This document shows positions 12,319-23,114 of a stretch of DNA of 64,000 nt, piece by piece. The DNA is from Rana temporaria. Its lineage: Eukaryota; Chordata; Amphibia; Anura; Ranidae. A program made the position numbers and the translations under genes. The stretch lies in contig NC_053495.1 in NCBI RefSeq assembly GCF_905171775.1, positions 106,311,409 to 106,375,408 of the forward strand. The letters run 5' to 3'. A model generated the notes under the pieces. That model was not told where the DNA came from, searched no databases, and saw only the letters and a program-made list of their open reading frames with translations. How positions within the stretch are numbered: the first letter of the stretch is position 1; every line of letters begins with the position of its first letter.

Positions 12319-13111
12319 TTAACCACTTGCCACCCACCATATAGCTGAATGACGGCGGAAAAGTGGTTTTGTTATCCTGATTGGACGTTATATTATGTGA
12401 TCATAATAACAGAGCCGGCGCGCGCCTGCAGGGGCATGCAGTGCATCGATCTGAGGTGCTGTGTGTCTGACACACTGCAACTCCGATTTTGGTATGATTG
12501 TGGTATGAAGCCTCTGACAGTGATCAGCTGTGATTGGATCAGCGTCTCTCCCTGTCAGAGGGGGGTCTGTGCTGATAATCAGCACATTTATTTTCAGCAC
12601 AGCCCTCATCAGCTGCCAATCAGTGCCCAACACCTGCCAGACTATGCCCCATAATAAATGAATGTTAATGCCAACAGTGCCCAAAAAAGTGCTAATCAGT
12701 GCCCCATCAGTAACATCTGTCAGTGCCCCATCAAAGTGCCAATCAGGCTACTCAGTAATGCCTTTCAGTAGCTCCTCATCAGTGCTGCCTATCCAGTGCC
12801 ACCTATCAGTGTCGTTTATCAGAGCTGTCCATCAGTGTCCATCAATCCCGCCAGTGCTGCCTATCAGTGCCCATCAGTTTTTTCTTTTTAATCGTCTGTC
12901 TTTTTTCATTTATAGCGCAAAAATGTAAAACCGCAGAGGTGATCAAATACCACCAAAAGAAAGGTCTATTTGTGGGAAGAAAATCATAAAAATTTAGTTT
13001 GAGTACAGTGTTGCATGATGGCGCAATTGTCATTCAAAGTGTGACAGCGCTGAAAGCTAAATATTGTCCTGGGAAGGAAGGGGGGAAAGGGCCCGGTATT
13101 GAAGTGGTTAA
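12319..13111. mobile_element. TTAA non-autonomous element (785 bp), complete
   Basis: TTAA at 12319-12322 and 13108-13111 flanks termini CCACTTGCC and (inverted) CCACTTCAATACC. The TTAA target and CC-starting terminus are the piggyBac hallmark. The right 250 bp matches the inverted left end of the element at 3283, so they are one family; the element at 23691 starts alike. Most of the interior is a CAGTGCC/ATCAGTGC minisatellite. The element has no coding capacity and sits inside a piggyBac transposase pseudogene. Confidence 0.8.
12610..12880. repeat. Degenerate minisatellite of CAGTGCC / CATCAGTGC words
   Basis: More than a dozen variants of a 10-20 bp unit (CATCAGTGCC, TATCAGTGTC, CAGTGCTGCC) follow each other inside the TTAA element. 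The unit resembles the inverse of the minisatellite at 14965-15262. Confidence 0.65.
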
Positions 13112-13769
13112 ACAGTAGTAATTCCAGGTCCCAGACAATTTTTTTGCTTATGCCGATGTAGGTTGGGCACTTAGGGCGCTGGAGCTGGTATTCTTTGCCT
13201 TCATACATGCAGACAGTATACACATATCCTGTGGCTCTTTCACAAAGCTTGTTGAGCTTCAATCCATACCTGGCCCTTTTATTGGGAATGTATTGCTAAA
13301 ATTGCAGCTAGCCAGTGAAGTCTACAAGGGATTCGTCCACACAAATGTTTTGGTCAGGGACATAAAGTTCAGCAAATATCTTAGAAAAATTGTTTATTAG
13401 TGGGCAGATTTTATATAGTTTGACGTTTGTGGAATGATCTCAGGGAGAGTACTGTGAAGTATTGTTAAAATGCAGGAAGCACATGATCATGTCATAGTGT
13501 CACCCGGACATTACAGAAGAATAAATACAGAAGAATAAATTGGCATGTGATGATGGGGTGAGTGGACCAGTGGGCATGTCATTCGTTTTTGTTTGTAAGG
13601 CAAAAAAACTATTCAAACTTCTTCAATGTGAGACATCTCCAATGAAACAGATGGGCATTTGATGAATTGGGGTTGTTTACGATATATATTGCTCTGAATA
13701 TAGGTTAGTCTAGTCCACAATGTTTTGAAGTAAATCAGCAGGGAAAAACACATACAAAATATTAATTTC

Positions 13770-14083
13770 AGAAAAATTGTCTGTGTTGGCCTACACACCT
13801 GGCTGTGCACGGAAAGGGGGGAATTGTAGATGACCCTGAGCTGGAAGGCAGGCATAATGGGATGCCCACTGGACTACAAACAACTCTTCCTATAAACATT
13901 CTATATACACTTCACTGCTTCCTCCAGCACTCATTTGCTTGCAGAACTTGCTTGCAGAACTCCAGACTGAACACTCACCAGCCCACCCAGCTGATTTCTC
14001 AGGAGATCTCCTAGATGTGCTTACCTGCTCCTGTGTCCTCTCACTTGCTCCAGTGCATTCAATTCTTCTGTGTGTTGTAGAGT
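13770..14083. other. Stretch without recognised feature
   Basis: Nothing could be assigned. A short GCTTGCAGAACTT tandem duplication lies near 13940. Confidence 0.35.
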
Positions 14084-14230
14084 AGTGGTTCTCAACCCTG
14101 TCCTTAAGTACCCCTGACAGGCCATGTTTTGGGAATTTCTCTTTGATAAAATAGCTGTCCAAAATACCAAGCCATTGACTCTGATTTAAAGCACCTGTGC
14201 AAAATAAGGGACACATTTGAAAACATGGCC
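14084..14230 (+). mobile_element. hAT (Charlie-like) element fragment
   Basis: The stretch opens with AGTGGTTCTCAACCCTG, the typical terminus of Charlie-type hAT elements, and continues with the usual leader mentioning CCTGACAGGCCATG. The inverse of that leader (AAAACATGGCC) appears near 14220, where the copy breaks off before the second terminus. It is a truncated non-autonomous copy. Confidence 0.55.
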
Positions 14231-14964
14231 TACATGACTCATTACTATTTATGAGGTGCCTACCTCCTTCCAGACCCTCTTTGCTAGGGATTGGTCAAGG
14301 TCTTAATAAATATGCCGGGCAGCTCCTCCTAGTCTCCAATCACTACACCTGGAAGCATCCCCTAGGTTCCAGAAACAGGGGGAGGCACAAGAGAATTTGC
14401 TTGCTGAGTCATCCAGTATCCCTGAGTCACTCAGCTCTGACCCAGATTCAGCCCAGGCCTGACTCTTAGCCAAGCCAATGTTTTTCTACACTACAGCTTA
14501 CTCTACAAAAAAACCTATCTATGTCTAAAACACTAGAGGGTGCTACAATGGGTTTGCCAGGGCATCTGGAAGGTTTGGACCCTGATTCTTTGGGTCTGGT
14601 GTGATATTGCAGTGCTGGTACCGGGCCTTTCATTCTGAGGTCTAGCACCACTAGTGTGGTGTTAGTGCTGTTGGGGTGTATAATGCTGCTGGTGGTTGCC
14701 TGTTTTTTTTTTAGCATCTTATTATTTTAGGAGGAACTGTTTCCTCCTCCAATTCAGTCACTGATCCACTACATTCTACTGGCTCATATTCGGAATTGGA
14801 TTTGGATGGTGAGAGTCCCCCGCTGCTCTCACCTATCATACTATTTTATTTGCCTTCTCACTAATATTTTTTATTTTATTTTTTGGACATGGCAGCTCTG
14901 GTTATTGTGGCTGTATGACGGGTAAACTGCTGATGGGAGGCTTGTTCTGTGATGGGTCCACTGT
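14230..14964. other. Stretch without recognised feature
   Basis: No reading frame with recognisable similarity and no terminal repeats were seen between the hAT fragment and the minisatellite. Confidence 0.35.
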
Positions 14965-15262
14965 TTAGGCTGCATTGACAGGTCAACTGATAGCTGTACT
15001 GACAGATCCATGGATGGCTGTACTGATGAGCTGCACTGACATGTCCAGTGATGGCTGCACTGATGAGTGGCACCGACAAATCCACTGAGGGCTGCACTGA
15101 CAGGTCCACTGGTGGCTGCACTGATGAGCTGCACTGACAGGCCTGCTGATGGCTGCACTGATGAGCTGCACTGACAGGTCAACTGATGAGCTGCACTGAC
15201 AGATCCACTGATGTCTGCATGGATTGGCTGCACTGACAGGTACACTGATGGGCTGATATGGC
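14965..15262. repeat. Minisatellite, ~37-bp unit (CTGATGAGCTGCACTGACAG)
   Basis: About eight variants of a unit alternating GCACTGACAGGTCCACTGA and GGCTGCACTGATGAGCT follow each other. Long reading frames on both strands here (up to 124 codons) come only from the repeat length and encode low-complexity Cys/Ser/Gln text, so I do not call genes. Confidence 0.8.
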
Positions 15263-15264
15263 AG

Positions 15265-15887
15265 GTTCTCTTTATTTGGGGCAGTCTGGTGCACAGTAGT
15301 GAATGTGTTAACTGTTAACTCATTGTTCCTTGGTTATCCTCCTTACACAGGATCAGTGTGTGAGAAGAATGCATTACAAATTGAACAAATTCTTTAAAAT
15401 ATTTAAAACATTGTAGCTTATATAATAAGAGTTTTGCACGGTTCCATATTTATAACCTATGTATACAAACTTTTCCAATGACCATTTTCATTTATTTTTT
15501 AGCCCCAAGTCTGCATCAACCTTTTTACCGCTCACTTAGGGAGAGAAAAGGTAATGATGTGTGAGGGGCTTCACTAGACCTTTATTACTGCCAGATGCTC
15601 CCTTTAATTGAACATTCATCAGTTGGGTTGGAAATTGCATATCTGTGACCTACTTTCAGTTAGGTCAAAATAGCATGCTTGCACTTCATTGCTCATTGGT
15701 TTTATTATGTTCCAATTTAAAAGAAAGTACTGTTTGTCTGTTTTTGTTTGTCCCACTGCTAACATAATCTCCAATTGCATGATATTGTAATTTAGAATTC
15801 TATTCCAAAATGTGATTAAAGATACAGCATACGCCAATGTATTTAACTTTTATATAACCTTAACATTATAATGTGTGTGTGTATATG

Positions 15888-15888
<1 letters not shown>
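15265..15888. other. AT-rich stretch without recognised feature
   Basis: Nothing was identified between the minisatellite and the (TA)n run. Confidence 0.4.

Positions 15889-15951
<63 letters not shown>
15889..15951. repeat. (TA)n microsatellite, ~62 bp
   Basis: An uninterrupted TA run preceded by (TG)n and TATGTATG. A 60-codon reading frame across it is an artefact. Confidence 0.95.
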
Positions 15952-15954
<3 letters not shown>

Positions 15955-15958
<4 letters not shown>

Positions 15959-16370
15959 CAGATGGGCCCAAAATATGTATACACACCTCAACAGTTGTTA
16001 TCTATGCCCTTTAATAACATCTGAATGGAATTATGGCAACAATGTGTGGCATTAACTTTCCCCTAAAGATGTCAGTAGCCCCACCATTATTGATGTCATC
16101 TACATCTGTCCCCCACCCCAATGTCTCAAGGGGTGAAAAAATGCCTGGAGGATCCAGTAAGACAGAGGTTCAGGGGCTCAAGAAAAAGTTGCAAGACTTT
16201 TGCTACAAATAATGAGACTGTGGTCATTGGAACTGGAGACTGACCAAATATGTCAGGAAAGTCCCTGAGGCTGTTTAGAGGACTGGGTCCTCTAACATAA
16301 AATGTTAGTGTTGCCATGCATTAGGTCATATTGCTGCTAACTGTTTCCTAACTGATAAACTAATGCAATG
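15955..16370. other. Stretch without firm assignment, probably decayed retroelement
   Basis: It leads into the protease-like fragment at 16371 and may belong to the same old retroelement. No motif of its own could be read. Confidence 0.3.
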
Positions 16371-16523
16371 GGATAATGCTTATGTGAAAGAAGGCATGCT
16401 TCTGTTTGCACAGGTGGCATGTTCTGCAACATGTCAGGGACGTATGGAAAAACAAATGTGTGTGATTTCAGTTTATGGAAAGCAACTAACTGCAATACTA
16501 AACTCTGGTAGTGTTGGAACATT
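16371..16523 (+). pseudogene. Retroviral-type aspartic protease-like fragment
   Basis: The plus strand encodes CVISVYGKQLTAILNSGSVGT, which resembles the start of an LTR-retrotransposon aspartic protease, where a hydrophobic strand leads into LxDSGS. The catalytic Asp position reads Asn. The frame is interrupted immediately afterwards by the PLE composite, whose target duplication lies in the Ser-Val-Gly-Thr codons. The continuation beyond 23675 is only a few bases long before a TTAA element begins. The similarity is short, so this could be chance. Confidence 0.3.
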
Positions 16524-17145
16524 CAAAAAGAAAAAATTGCGCTAATCAAATAAAAATTAAGTGAATAAATAGGAAGGCTGCAATAGCGTGAACTAACACA
16601 AAATAATGGAAAAAGGGGAAAAATTGCGCCAACCAATAATATAAACAATAAAGTCCTTTGTGTTCCCACAAGTGAATTAGAAAAAATGCACCATATGAGT
16701 GCATTTAAAGCATAAGTGAATGAAAAAATCCGGTGTCAGAGTCCATAAATGATGAATCCAAACCAGACAACACCCGGTGTGAAGATAATATTACAGTTGT
16801 GAACCGCCACCATATGGACTGAGGCTTACCGATAGGTAATTAAATAACAGCGTTATTCAATTTACAACAGGATACTCCAGAGTGCGGGATCACAGCCCTT
16901 TAAGAGATCCACGGCGGGATGCAGCAGGATATAATATGCAGTACTCGTCCTCATAACATCTCAACAGCCCAGTCGGTTGTAAACATATAAGGAAGGAGAC
17001 CGCACATAGAGTAGTATGCACTAACAGGTTTATTAAAAAAAGGATAAAAACTACTTACAAACTAAGGTAAATAGGGAGCAAGTAAAACAATTGCCGGCCG
17101 GCATCTAACAGGAGCCCTTCCTGTACGCGGTGACGTCACTGCACT

Positions 17146-17194
17146 CCATCCCAGACGCGTTTCGTCACAAAATGACGTTCTCAATGGGAATGGG
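17146..17194 (-). ncRNA. Hammerhead-like fold in PLE copy A
   Basis: This is the inverse copy of the site at 23066-23114: stem I CCCA/TGGG, box TTGAGAA, stem II GTCA...TGAC, then GACGAAACGCGTC ending in the cleavage triplet GTC. The first box departs from CTGATGA, so self-cleavage is doubtful in this copy. Confidence 0.5.
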
Positions 17195-17993
17195 CTCTGC
17201 AGTGAACCACCGCTTTATATAACCAGGCCTCGCTGTGACTGCCAGGAACCGGAAGTAGTCAAAACGCCATTTTGAAAATGGGAAAAACAAATTATTTAAT
17301 ACATACGGGACCTAAAGTATCCAAACTAAAGGCTAAAGACAGGGAGCTATCTCTCTAATAAAACAGAGATAGTATTAAAGATATAGAAATATAAAAAAGT
17401 GCATGTTTGTGAATCTAATACTAACTAAGGTGTTGACCAAAAACGTGCATAAATTAAATTGTCCATTCTGAACAAAAGCAGTCAGTCCCTCTCGTGGTCA
17501 GAGCTGGGACTGCAGGCCTATGGAGATTGTTACATGAGTGAGCAGTACCTCACTCTTAATTATATCAGGATGATAAAAATAGATAGCAAATAAATAACAA
17601 AAATTAGACATTGATACGAAACCCATTAAGGATTATAAATTACGTATAAATTAGTATGATCATATAAATAAATTAATATTCATAAAAAATTAATTAATAA
17701 ATATATAGATTGTCAATTTTGGAACATGATCAAACCAACCCCCATCTCCAAATTGACATAAACATTGATAGTGAAAAAGTGTTAAATTAAATTAATTAAG
17801 GAACCCTGTCAATATATTAAAAAGGCAGGGAACATAAAATTGTGAATAAGAAAAATGTGAATAGAAAAAATGGTCCCATCCTGGTGAAGTCAAAATGAGG
17901 CTTAAAATTTAAAAGTAAAATTTAATACATAAAACCACCCTACATAAACCACATTTAATCAGCATCGAATGACGTTAGACCAACATGATAGCG

Positions 17994-18892
17994 TCAAGCG
18001 TTATTTATAAACGCATTTACATCCGTGTCTATATTTAGGCCATGAGGCGTATAGCACTTGAGCCGGTGTATCCAGGCCATTTCTAGCCTGGAAATTTCTC
18101 TAACTAAAGCACTCCCCCTCCAATTAGGTTTAAATTTATCAATACCTAAAAATAGTGTATTTGATGGGTCTTTTTTATGTTTGAGGAGATAGTGCTTTGA
18201 CACCGAATGATTCTCAAAACCAGTGAGGATATTAGTAATGTGTTCGTTTAATCGAACACGCAAAGGTCGCTTAGTGCGGCCCACGTATTGTAGGCCGCAT
18301 GGACACTGTATTAAATATACGACTCCTGTGGTCTCACAGGTAATAAAGGGCTTTATTGGGTGCTCCTTCCTTGTAACAGTTGACTCAAACCTAGTCGTAC
18401 GTCTATTCCTACATGAATTTATGGAACAGACTCTACACCTTCTACACTGATAAAAACCTGTTAATTGATTAAAAAAGGTATTTAAACCATTTTGGGGAGG
18501 ATTTAAAATATTTGGTGCAATCTGGTTATGTAAAGATGGTGCACCTCTAAAAACAACCCTTGGTTTCTCGGGCAGAAGCCCCTTAAGAACAGGGTCATTT
18601 CTTGCCAAATGCCAGTGTTTGTTCAAAAGTTGTTTAATACCCCCATGCTGGATAGAATAATCGGTGATGAAGGGAGCACAACCCTGAAATTGATCACATA
18701 CAACTTGGGGTCGCTCCACCAGAAGTTCCTCCCTAGGGATACGACTAACGGTCTCCAAAGTCTCATTTAGGGACTCCATGTCGTAACCCTTTTCCAGAAA
18801 ACGACTGGTCAGCACCTTGGCCTGCTCAGAGAACTCAAGAGGATCAGAACAGTTCCTGCGAAGCCTGAGGTACTGGCTTTTTGGAACCGATC
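17994..18892 (-). pseudogene. PLE copy A: C-terminal part with GIY-YIG nuclease, 5'-truncated
   Basis: An open frame of 273 codons from 18815 to 17994, continuous with about 77 bp of upstream coding homology to 18892. It encodes the linker with a Cys-rich cluster (CRRCRVCS) and the GIY-YIG endonuclease (VVYLIQCPCG, then QYVGRTKRP). It lacks the reverse transcriptase because the copy is cut at the junction with copy B. Residue differences from copy B include His/Arg, Asp/Gly and Thr/Met at three places. It is a by-product of the inverted integration rather than a gene of its own. Confidence 0.85.
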
Positions 18893-21406
18893 CGATCTTT
18901 TTTCCACTTAGGGACGGAGAGGGTCCAGATGACTATTGGGGATATGACCCCACCCCTCTCCCAACACAACACCCCAGTACCAACTATTACAACAGTTCAA
19001 CTAACCCCTTGATGCCTCGACCTTCTAGTGATCAAGGAAGTTGGGGTTTTCACAAACCCCAACAAGGCATAAAAAGACAGGGAGAAAGAGGAGAGGAACC
19101 AGAGGGGGGAGGCGAACTAGAGCCGCCAAAGCGGTCAAAAATGTAAAGAAAGGTCAGGGCATTTTTAATTTAAGCTCTAAGGTTTTGAGCGAATCAGAAC
19201 AGCTCATTTTGGACCAAGGGCTTAAATTTGCACCTCCAAAGGGTCTGGACAAATTCCATACGTATATGGATATTCACAAATTTGTTCGGAAATTAAGTAT
19301 AAAGAGGTATATGGCTACTAATACCTTCTCTAATCCAGTTGTGTCTAACATTTATACCCATTCAGGTCTGTCCAACGCATCCCTATTCAACCCCCCAGGG
19401 AACTTGGCACCCTCTCTTATTCTATTAAGGGATTTAGATCTAATGGAAATTAAAAAAGCCCGCCTGAGTAAATCAATGCAGGAGGGCTTAGACCTACTCT
19501 GTCATGATAAAGAATTGGTAGTTAGACCTGCGGATAAAGGTGGGGGATTGTAGTATTGGACAGATCCGACTACTTGAGGGAAATGAATAATATTTTGGGT
19601 GACTCCAATACTTATTCAATAATACAGTTTGACCCTAAAAACAAATATAAAAAAGAACTGGAAGCTATAGTGGCCAAGGGGTTCTATGAGGTGATCTTAT
19701 CTCCTAAGGAGAGGTTATATATGATTCCATTGGCACCACGTACGCCAACTATTTACTACCTGCCCAAGCTTCATAAGGATCCTGTCTGCCCCCCGGGGCG
19801 TCCCATTGTCAGTGGCATTGACTCTGTGACGTCCCGGGTAGGCAGATATGTAGATTTTTTCCTACAGCCATTAGTCAAGAGGATACCATCATACGTAAAA
19901 GACTCTAGGCACATTATTAATCTTTTGACCAGTCTTACTCCTAGAAATGGCATGTGGTTGGTCACGATAGATGTGACATCTTTGTATAGCATCATTCCCC
20001 ATGCTTTGGGTTTTGATGCTGTTTCTTTCTATTTATCACGTGACTCCGGCCTCCCTGATAAACAGGTAGAGTTCATCATGTCACTTTTAAGGTTCGCCAC
20101 CTCCTCGAACTATTTTTGGTTCGAGGAGAAGTTCTATAAACAAGAAACGGGTGTGGCCATGGGGGCCAAATATGCCCCCAGCTTGGCCAATCTGTTTATG
20201 GCCAAGTGGGAGGAGGATGTCATCTATAGTGCTAATGTACCAGAGCTCATGTTATGGGCAAGGTACATTGATGACATCCTCCTCCTATGGGATGGTTCCC
20301 TTGATAGGCTGGAAGGGTTCATGTCAGATCTGAATCTTAACCAGAGGGGGATCCAATTAAAATTTGAAGCCAGCCAATTTGAGGTCCATTACTTGGATCT
20401 CAAGGTTAGTATTAAGAATAATGAGTTTGGCACTTCCACATTTTTTAAAGCGACGGATCGCAACTCTTTTATCCCCTTAAATAGTTGCCATCACAGTCAG
20501 TGGCTCAGATCGGTTCCAAAAAGCCAGTACCTCAGGCTTCGCAGGAACTGTTCTGATCCTCTTGAGTTCTCTGAGCAGGCCAAGGTGCTGACCAGTCGTT
20601 TTCTGGAAAAGGGTTACGACATGGAGTCCCTAAATGAGACTTTGGAGACCGTTAGTCGTATCCCTAGGGAGGAACTTCTGGTGGAGCGACCCCAAGTTGT
20701 ATGTGATCAATTTCAGGGTTGTGCTCCCTTCATCACCGATTATTCTATCCAGCATGGGGGTATTAAACAACTTTTGAACAAACACTGGCATTTGGCAAGA
20801 AATGACCCTGTTCTTAAGGGGCTTCTGCCCGAGAAACCAAGGGTTGTTTTTAGAGGTGCACCATCTTTACGTAACCAGATTGCACCAAATATTTTAAATC
20901 CTCCCCAAAATGGTTTAAATACCTTTTTTAATCAATTAACGGGTTTTTATCAGTGTAGAAGGTGTAGAGTCTGTTCCATAAATTCATGTAGGAATAGACG
21001 TACGACTAGGTTTGAGTCAACTGTTACAAGGAAGGAGCACCCAATAAAGCCCTTTATTACCTGTGAGACCACAGGAGTCGTATATTTAATACAGTGTCCA
21101 TGCGGCCTACAATACGTGGGCCGCACTAAGCGACCTTTGCGTGTTCGATTAAACGAACACATTACTAATATCCTCACTGGTTTTGAGAATCATTCGGTGT
21201 CAAAGCACTATCTCCTCAAACATAAAAAAGACCCATCAAATACACTATTTTTAGGTATTGGTAAATTTAAACCTAATTGGAGGGGGAGTGCTTTAGTTAG
21301 AGAAATTTCCAGGCTAGAAATGGCCTGGATACACCGGCTCAAGTGCTATACGCCTCATGGCCTAAATATAGACATGGATGTAAATGCGTTTATAAATAAC
21401 GCTTGA
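18893..21406 (+). pseudogene. PLE copy B: reverse transcriptase / GIY-YIG endonuclease polyprotein, two frameshifts
   Basis: This is the single PLE protein, which nicks DNA through a GIY-YIG domain and primes reverse transcription there. It begins with a Pro/Ser-rich segment in one frame (18893-19045). It continues in a basic segment leading to GIFNLSSKVLSESEQ and RPADKGGGL (to 19553). The main block is 19556-21406, 616 residues. That block holds YYLPKLHKDP and GRPIVSG, motif A TIDVTSLYSII, motif B GVAMGAKYAPSLAN, motif C ARYIDDILL (YIDD at residues 237-240), a Cys cluster, and GIY-YIG from about residue 508. The Cys-rich linker fits the Neptune clade. Breaks lie near 19045 and near 19551, the latter probably one lost base. 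The RT and nuclease motifs look intact, so inactivation is recent. Confidence 0.9.
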
Positions 21407-22025
21407 CGCTATCATGTTGGTCTAACGTCATTCGATGCTGATTAAATGTGGTTTATGTAGGGTGGTTTTATGTATTAAATTTTACTTTTAAATTTTAAGC
21501 CTCATTTTGACTTCACCAGGATGGGACCATTTTTTCTATTCACATTTTTCTTATTCACAATTTTATGTTCCCTGCCTTTTTAATATATTGACAGGGTTCC
21601 TTAATTAATTTAATTTAACACTTTTTCACTATCAATGTTTATGTCAATTTGGAGATGGGGGTTGGTTTGATCATGTTCCAAAATTGACAATCTATATATT
21701 TATTAATTAATTTTTTATGAATATTAATTTATTTATATGATCATACTAATTTATACGTAATTTATAATCCTTAATGGGTTTCGTATCAATGTCTAATTTT
21801 TGTTATTTATTTGCTATCTATTTTTATCATCCTGATATAATTAAGAGTGAGGTACTGCTCACTCATGTAACAATCTCCATAGGCCTGCAGTCCCAGCTCT
21901 GACCACGAGAGGGACTGACTGCTTTTGTTCAGGATGGACAATTTAATTTATGCACGTTTTTGGTCAACACCTTAGTTAGCATTAGATTCACAAACATGCA
22001 CTTTTTTATATTTCTATATCTTTAA

Positions 22026-22873
22026 TGTGAAGGGGAAGGTTTTCGCGCCAATATCTAATTTGATAAAATAATATAATATAAAAGCTGCAATCTGAAAAAT
22101 TCTGGGGGGCAACCCCAGTATTTGAGAATATGTGAAGGAAAAAAGATGCGCTAATCAAATAAATATGTTATAAAATATAGTGAATCAACCTCAAACATCT
22201 AAAATAAATAAATAATGGTGGGATAGAAGTGAATATATATACAATAATAAGTGTCCAACAAATGAATAAGACTCCTAGTAGAGGAGATCAAAACGAATTG
22301 TTGTGCAAAAAACAGTCCAAATAATAGTGAGAAGAAATGTACAGGATGAGTCCATAAATCTGTGTAGACTTCCTCCTCCACCAAGGAAAATTAGAAATAA
22401 ATCACCGCAAACAAGTGCTCATGGATGGCACCTTACCACAAAGAGTTGATCTCCTTAATCAAAAGGGGATCGCAATAGGCATGGGTTCATATAACATCAG
22501 AATCCTTTTAGGTAGATATCAGCAGATCCAGCATACAGCATGCAGCCCGTTTGGATTTCCCCGACACTTTGTTCTGCAATCTGCTGCAGTTGGCGCTGAT
22601 TTGATAATTAATACTGGAAATTGTTTTCCCACTCTGAAGAACTGGATGACAGTCGGCCAGTGTAATTACACATATTCGGTTTGAATGTTGCAGTATACAG
22701 AAATCTTCACACTGTTTTCCTTTCACATCTGCTTTGTACCACCGTGTAAAATAACGGTCCACAACAGAAGGACAATCTCGAGATCCTTCAGCCATGTAAA
22801 GGCAAAAGACAATTCAGCAGCAGTTCTTATTCCCAAGTAGTGCACTCCTCCGTCCACACCACAAGCAAATCCT
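22026..22873 (-). mobile_element. Chimeric retrocopy: ABITRAM 5' mRNA part fused to a PLE 3' tail
   Basis: The insertion splits the plus arm of PLE copy B. CTATATCTTTAA at 22014-22025 is repeated with one mismatch at 22874-22885, and the uninterrupted inverted arm shows the empty site. On the minus strand the order is: about 78 nt of leader, an ATG at 22795 opening 83 codons of an ABITRAM-like protein, then an abrupt switch near 22546 to a PLE-type tail. The tail has a TGGTAAGGTGCC block, TTTATGGACTCATCC, and an end with TTTGATTAGCGCATC, the same order as the tail of the surrounding PLE. This is the structure expected if reverse transcription began on a PLE RNA 3' end and jumped to a host mRNA (inference). 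Confidence 0.8.
22547..22795 (-). pseudogene. ABITRAM: ABITRAM (FAM206A) N-terminal retrofragment
   Basis: The frame begins MAEGSRDCPSVVDRYFTRWY and continues with DVKGKQCEDFCILQHSNR, ICVITLADCHPVLQSGKT and INYQISANCSRLQNKVSGK. I recognise this as the conserved N-terminal half of ABITRAM, an actin-transcription-related modulator of about 180 residues in vertebrates. The match stops after 83 residues, where PLE-like sequence adds 12 unrelated codons to a stop at 22508. No intron interrupts the 83 codons, which fits a processed copy provided the source gene has an intron there. It is truncated, sits inside a transposon, and is very unlikely to give a functional protein. Confidence 0.8.
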
Positions 22874-23065
22874 CTATATCTTAAATACTATCTCTGTTTT
22901 ATTAGAGAGATAGCTCCCTGTCTTTAGCCTTTAGTTTGGATACTTTAGGTCCCGTATGTATTAAATAATTTGTTTTTCCCATTTTCAAAATGGCGTTTTG
23001 ACTACTTCCGGTTCCTGGCAGTCACAGCGAGGCCTGGTTATATAAAGTGGTGGTTCACTGCAGAG

Positions 23066-23114
23066 CCCATTCCCATTGAGAACGTCATTTTGTGACGAAA
23101 CGCGTCTGGGACGG
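23066..23114 (+). ncRNA. Hammerhead-like fold in PLE copy B
   Basis: The order is CCCA (stem I), TTGAGAA, stem II GTCA...TGAC, GACGAAACGCGTC, then TGGG (stem I partner). The GAAAC box and the GTC cleavage triplet match the hammerhead core; the CTGATGA box is reduced to TTGAGAA. It lies just upstream of the CCGGCCGGC and AATAAA landmarks of the PLE terminal region, as expected for PLE-borne hammerheads. Confidence 0.5.

Larger units (their letters stand above)
11899..13770 (-). pseudogene. piggyBac-type transposase, decayed and split by a TTAA element
   Basis: Translating the minus strand in shifting frames gives a piggyBac (DDE, TTAA-specific) transposase. The N-terminal block FPADLLQNIVD with TNLYSEQ lies near 13740. 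The first catalytic block NICVDESLVDFTG lies near 13350, followed by YIPNKRARYG and LKLNKLCERATGY (13262-13200). After the inserted element, the C-terminal block reads HNTTLVEIYG, KPECILNYNQFMGG and AIYNMYVIY (12110-11930). Several stops and frameshifts show it is dead. The inserted TTAA element falls just after WDLELLLF. The left end is cut at 11899 by the PLE remnant. It could have mobilised the TTAA elements nearby before it decayed (inference). Confidence 0.8.

Noticed and set aside
14871..15294. Long reading frames (up to 124 codons) on the minus strand
   Set aside because: Product of the 37-bp minisatellite; low-complexity Cys/Ser/Gln text without a start context or homology.
17994..18815. 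A separate GIY-YIG nuclease gene on the minus strand
   Set aside because: It is the inverted, truncated arm of the PLE composite, nearly identical to the C-terminus of copy B.
22547..22795. Functional ABITRAM exon of the host
   Set aside because: It is bounded by a target duplication, joined to a PLE tail and sits inside another transposon, so it is a retrofragment rather than the gene.
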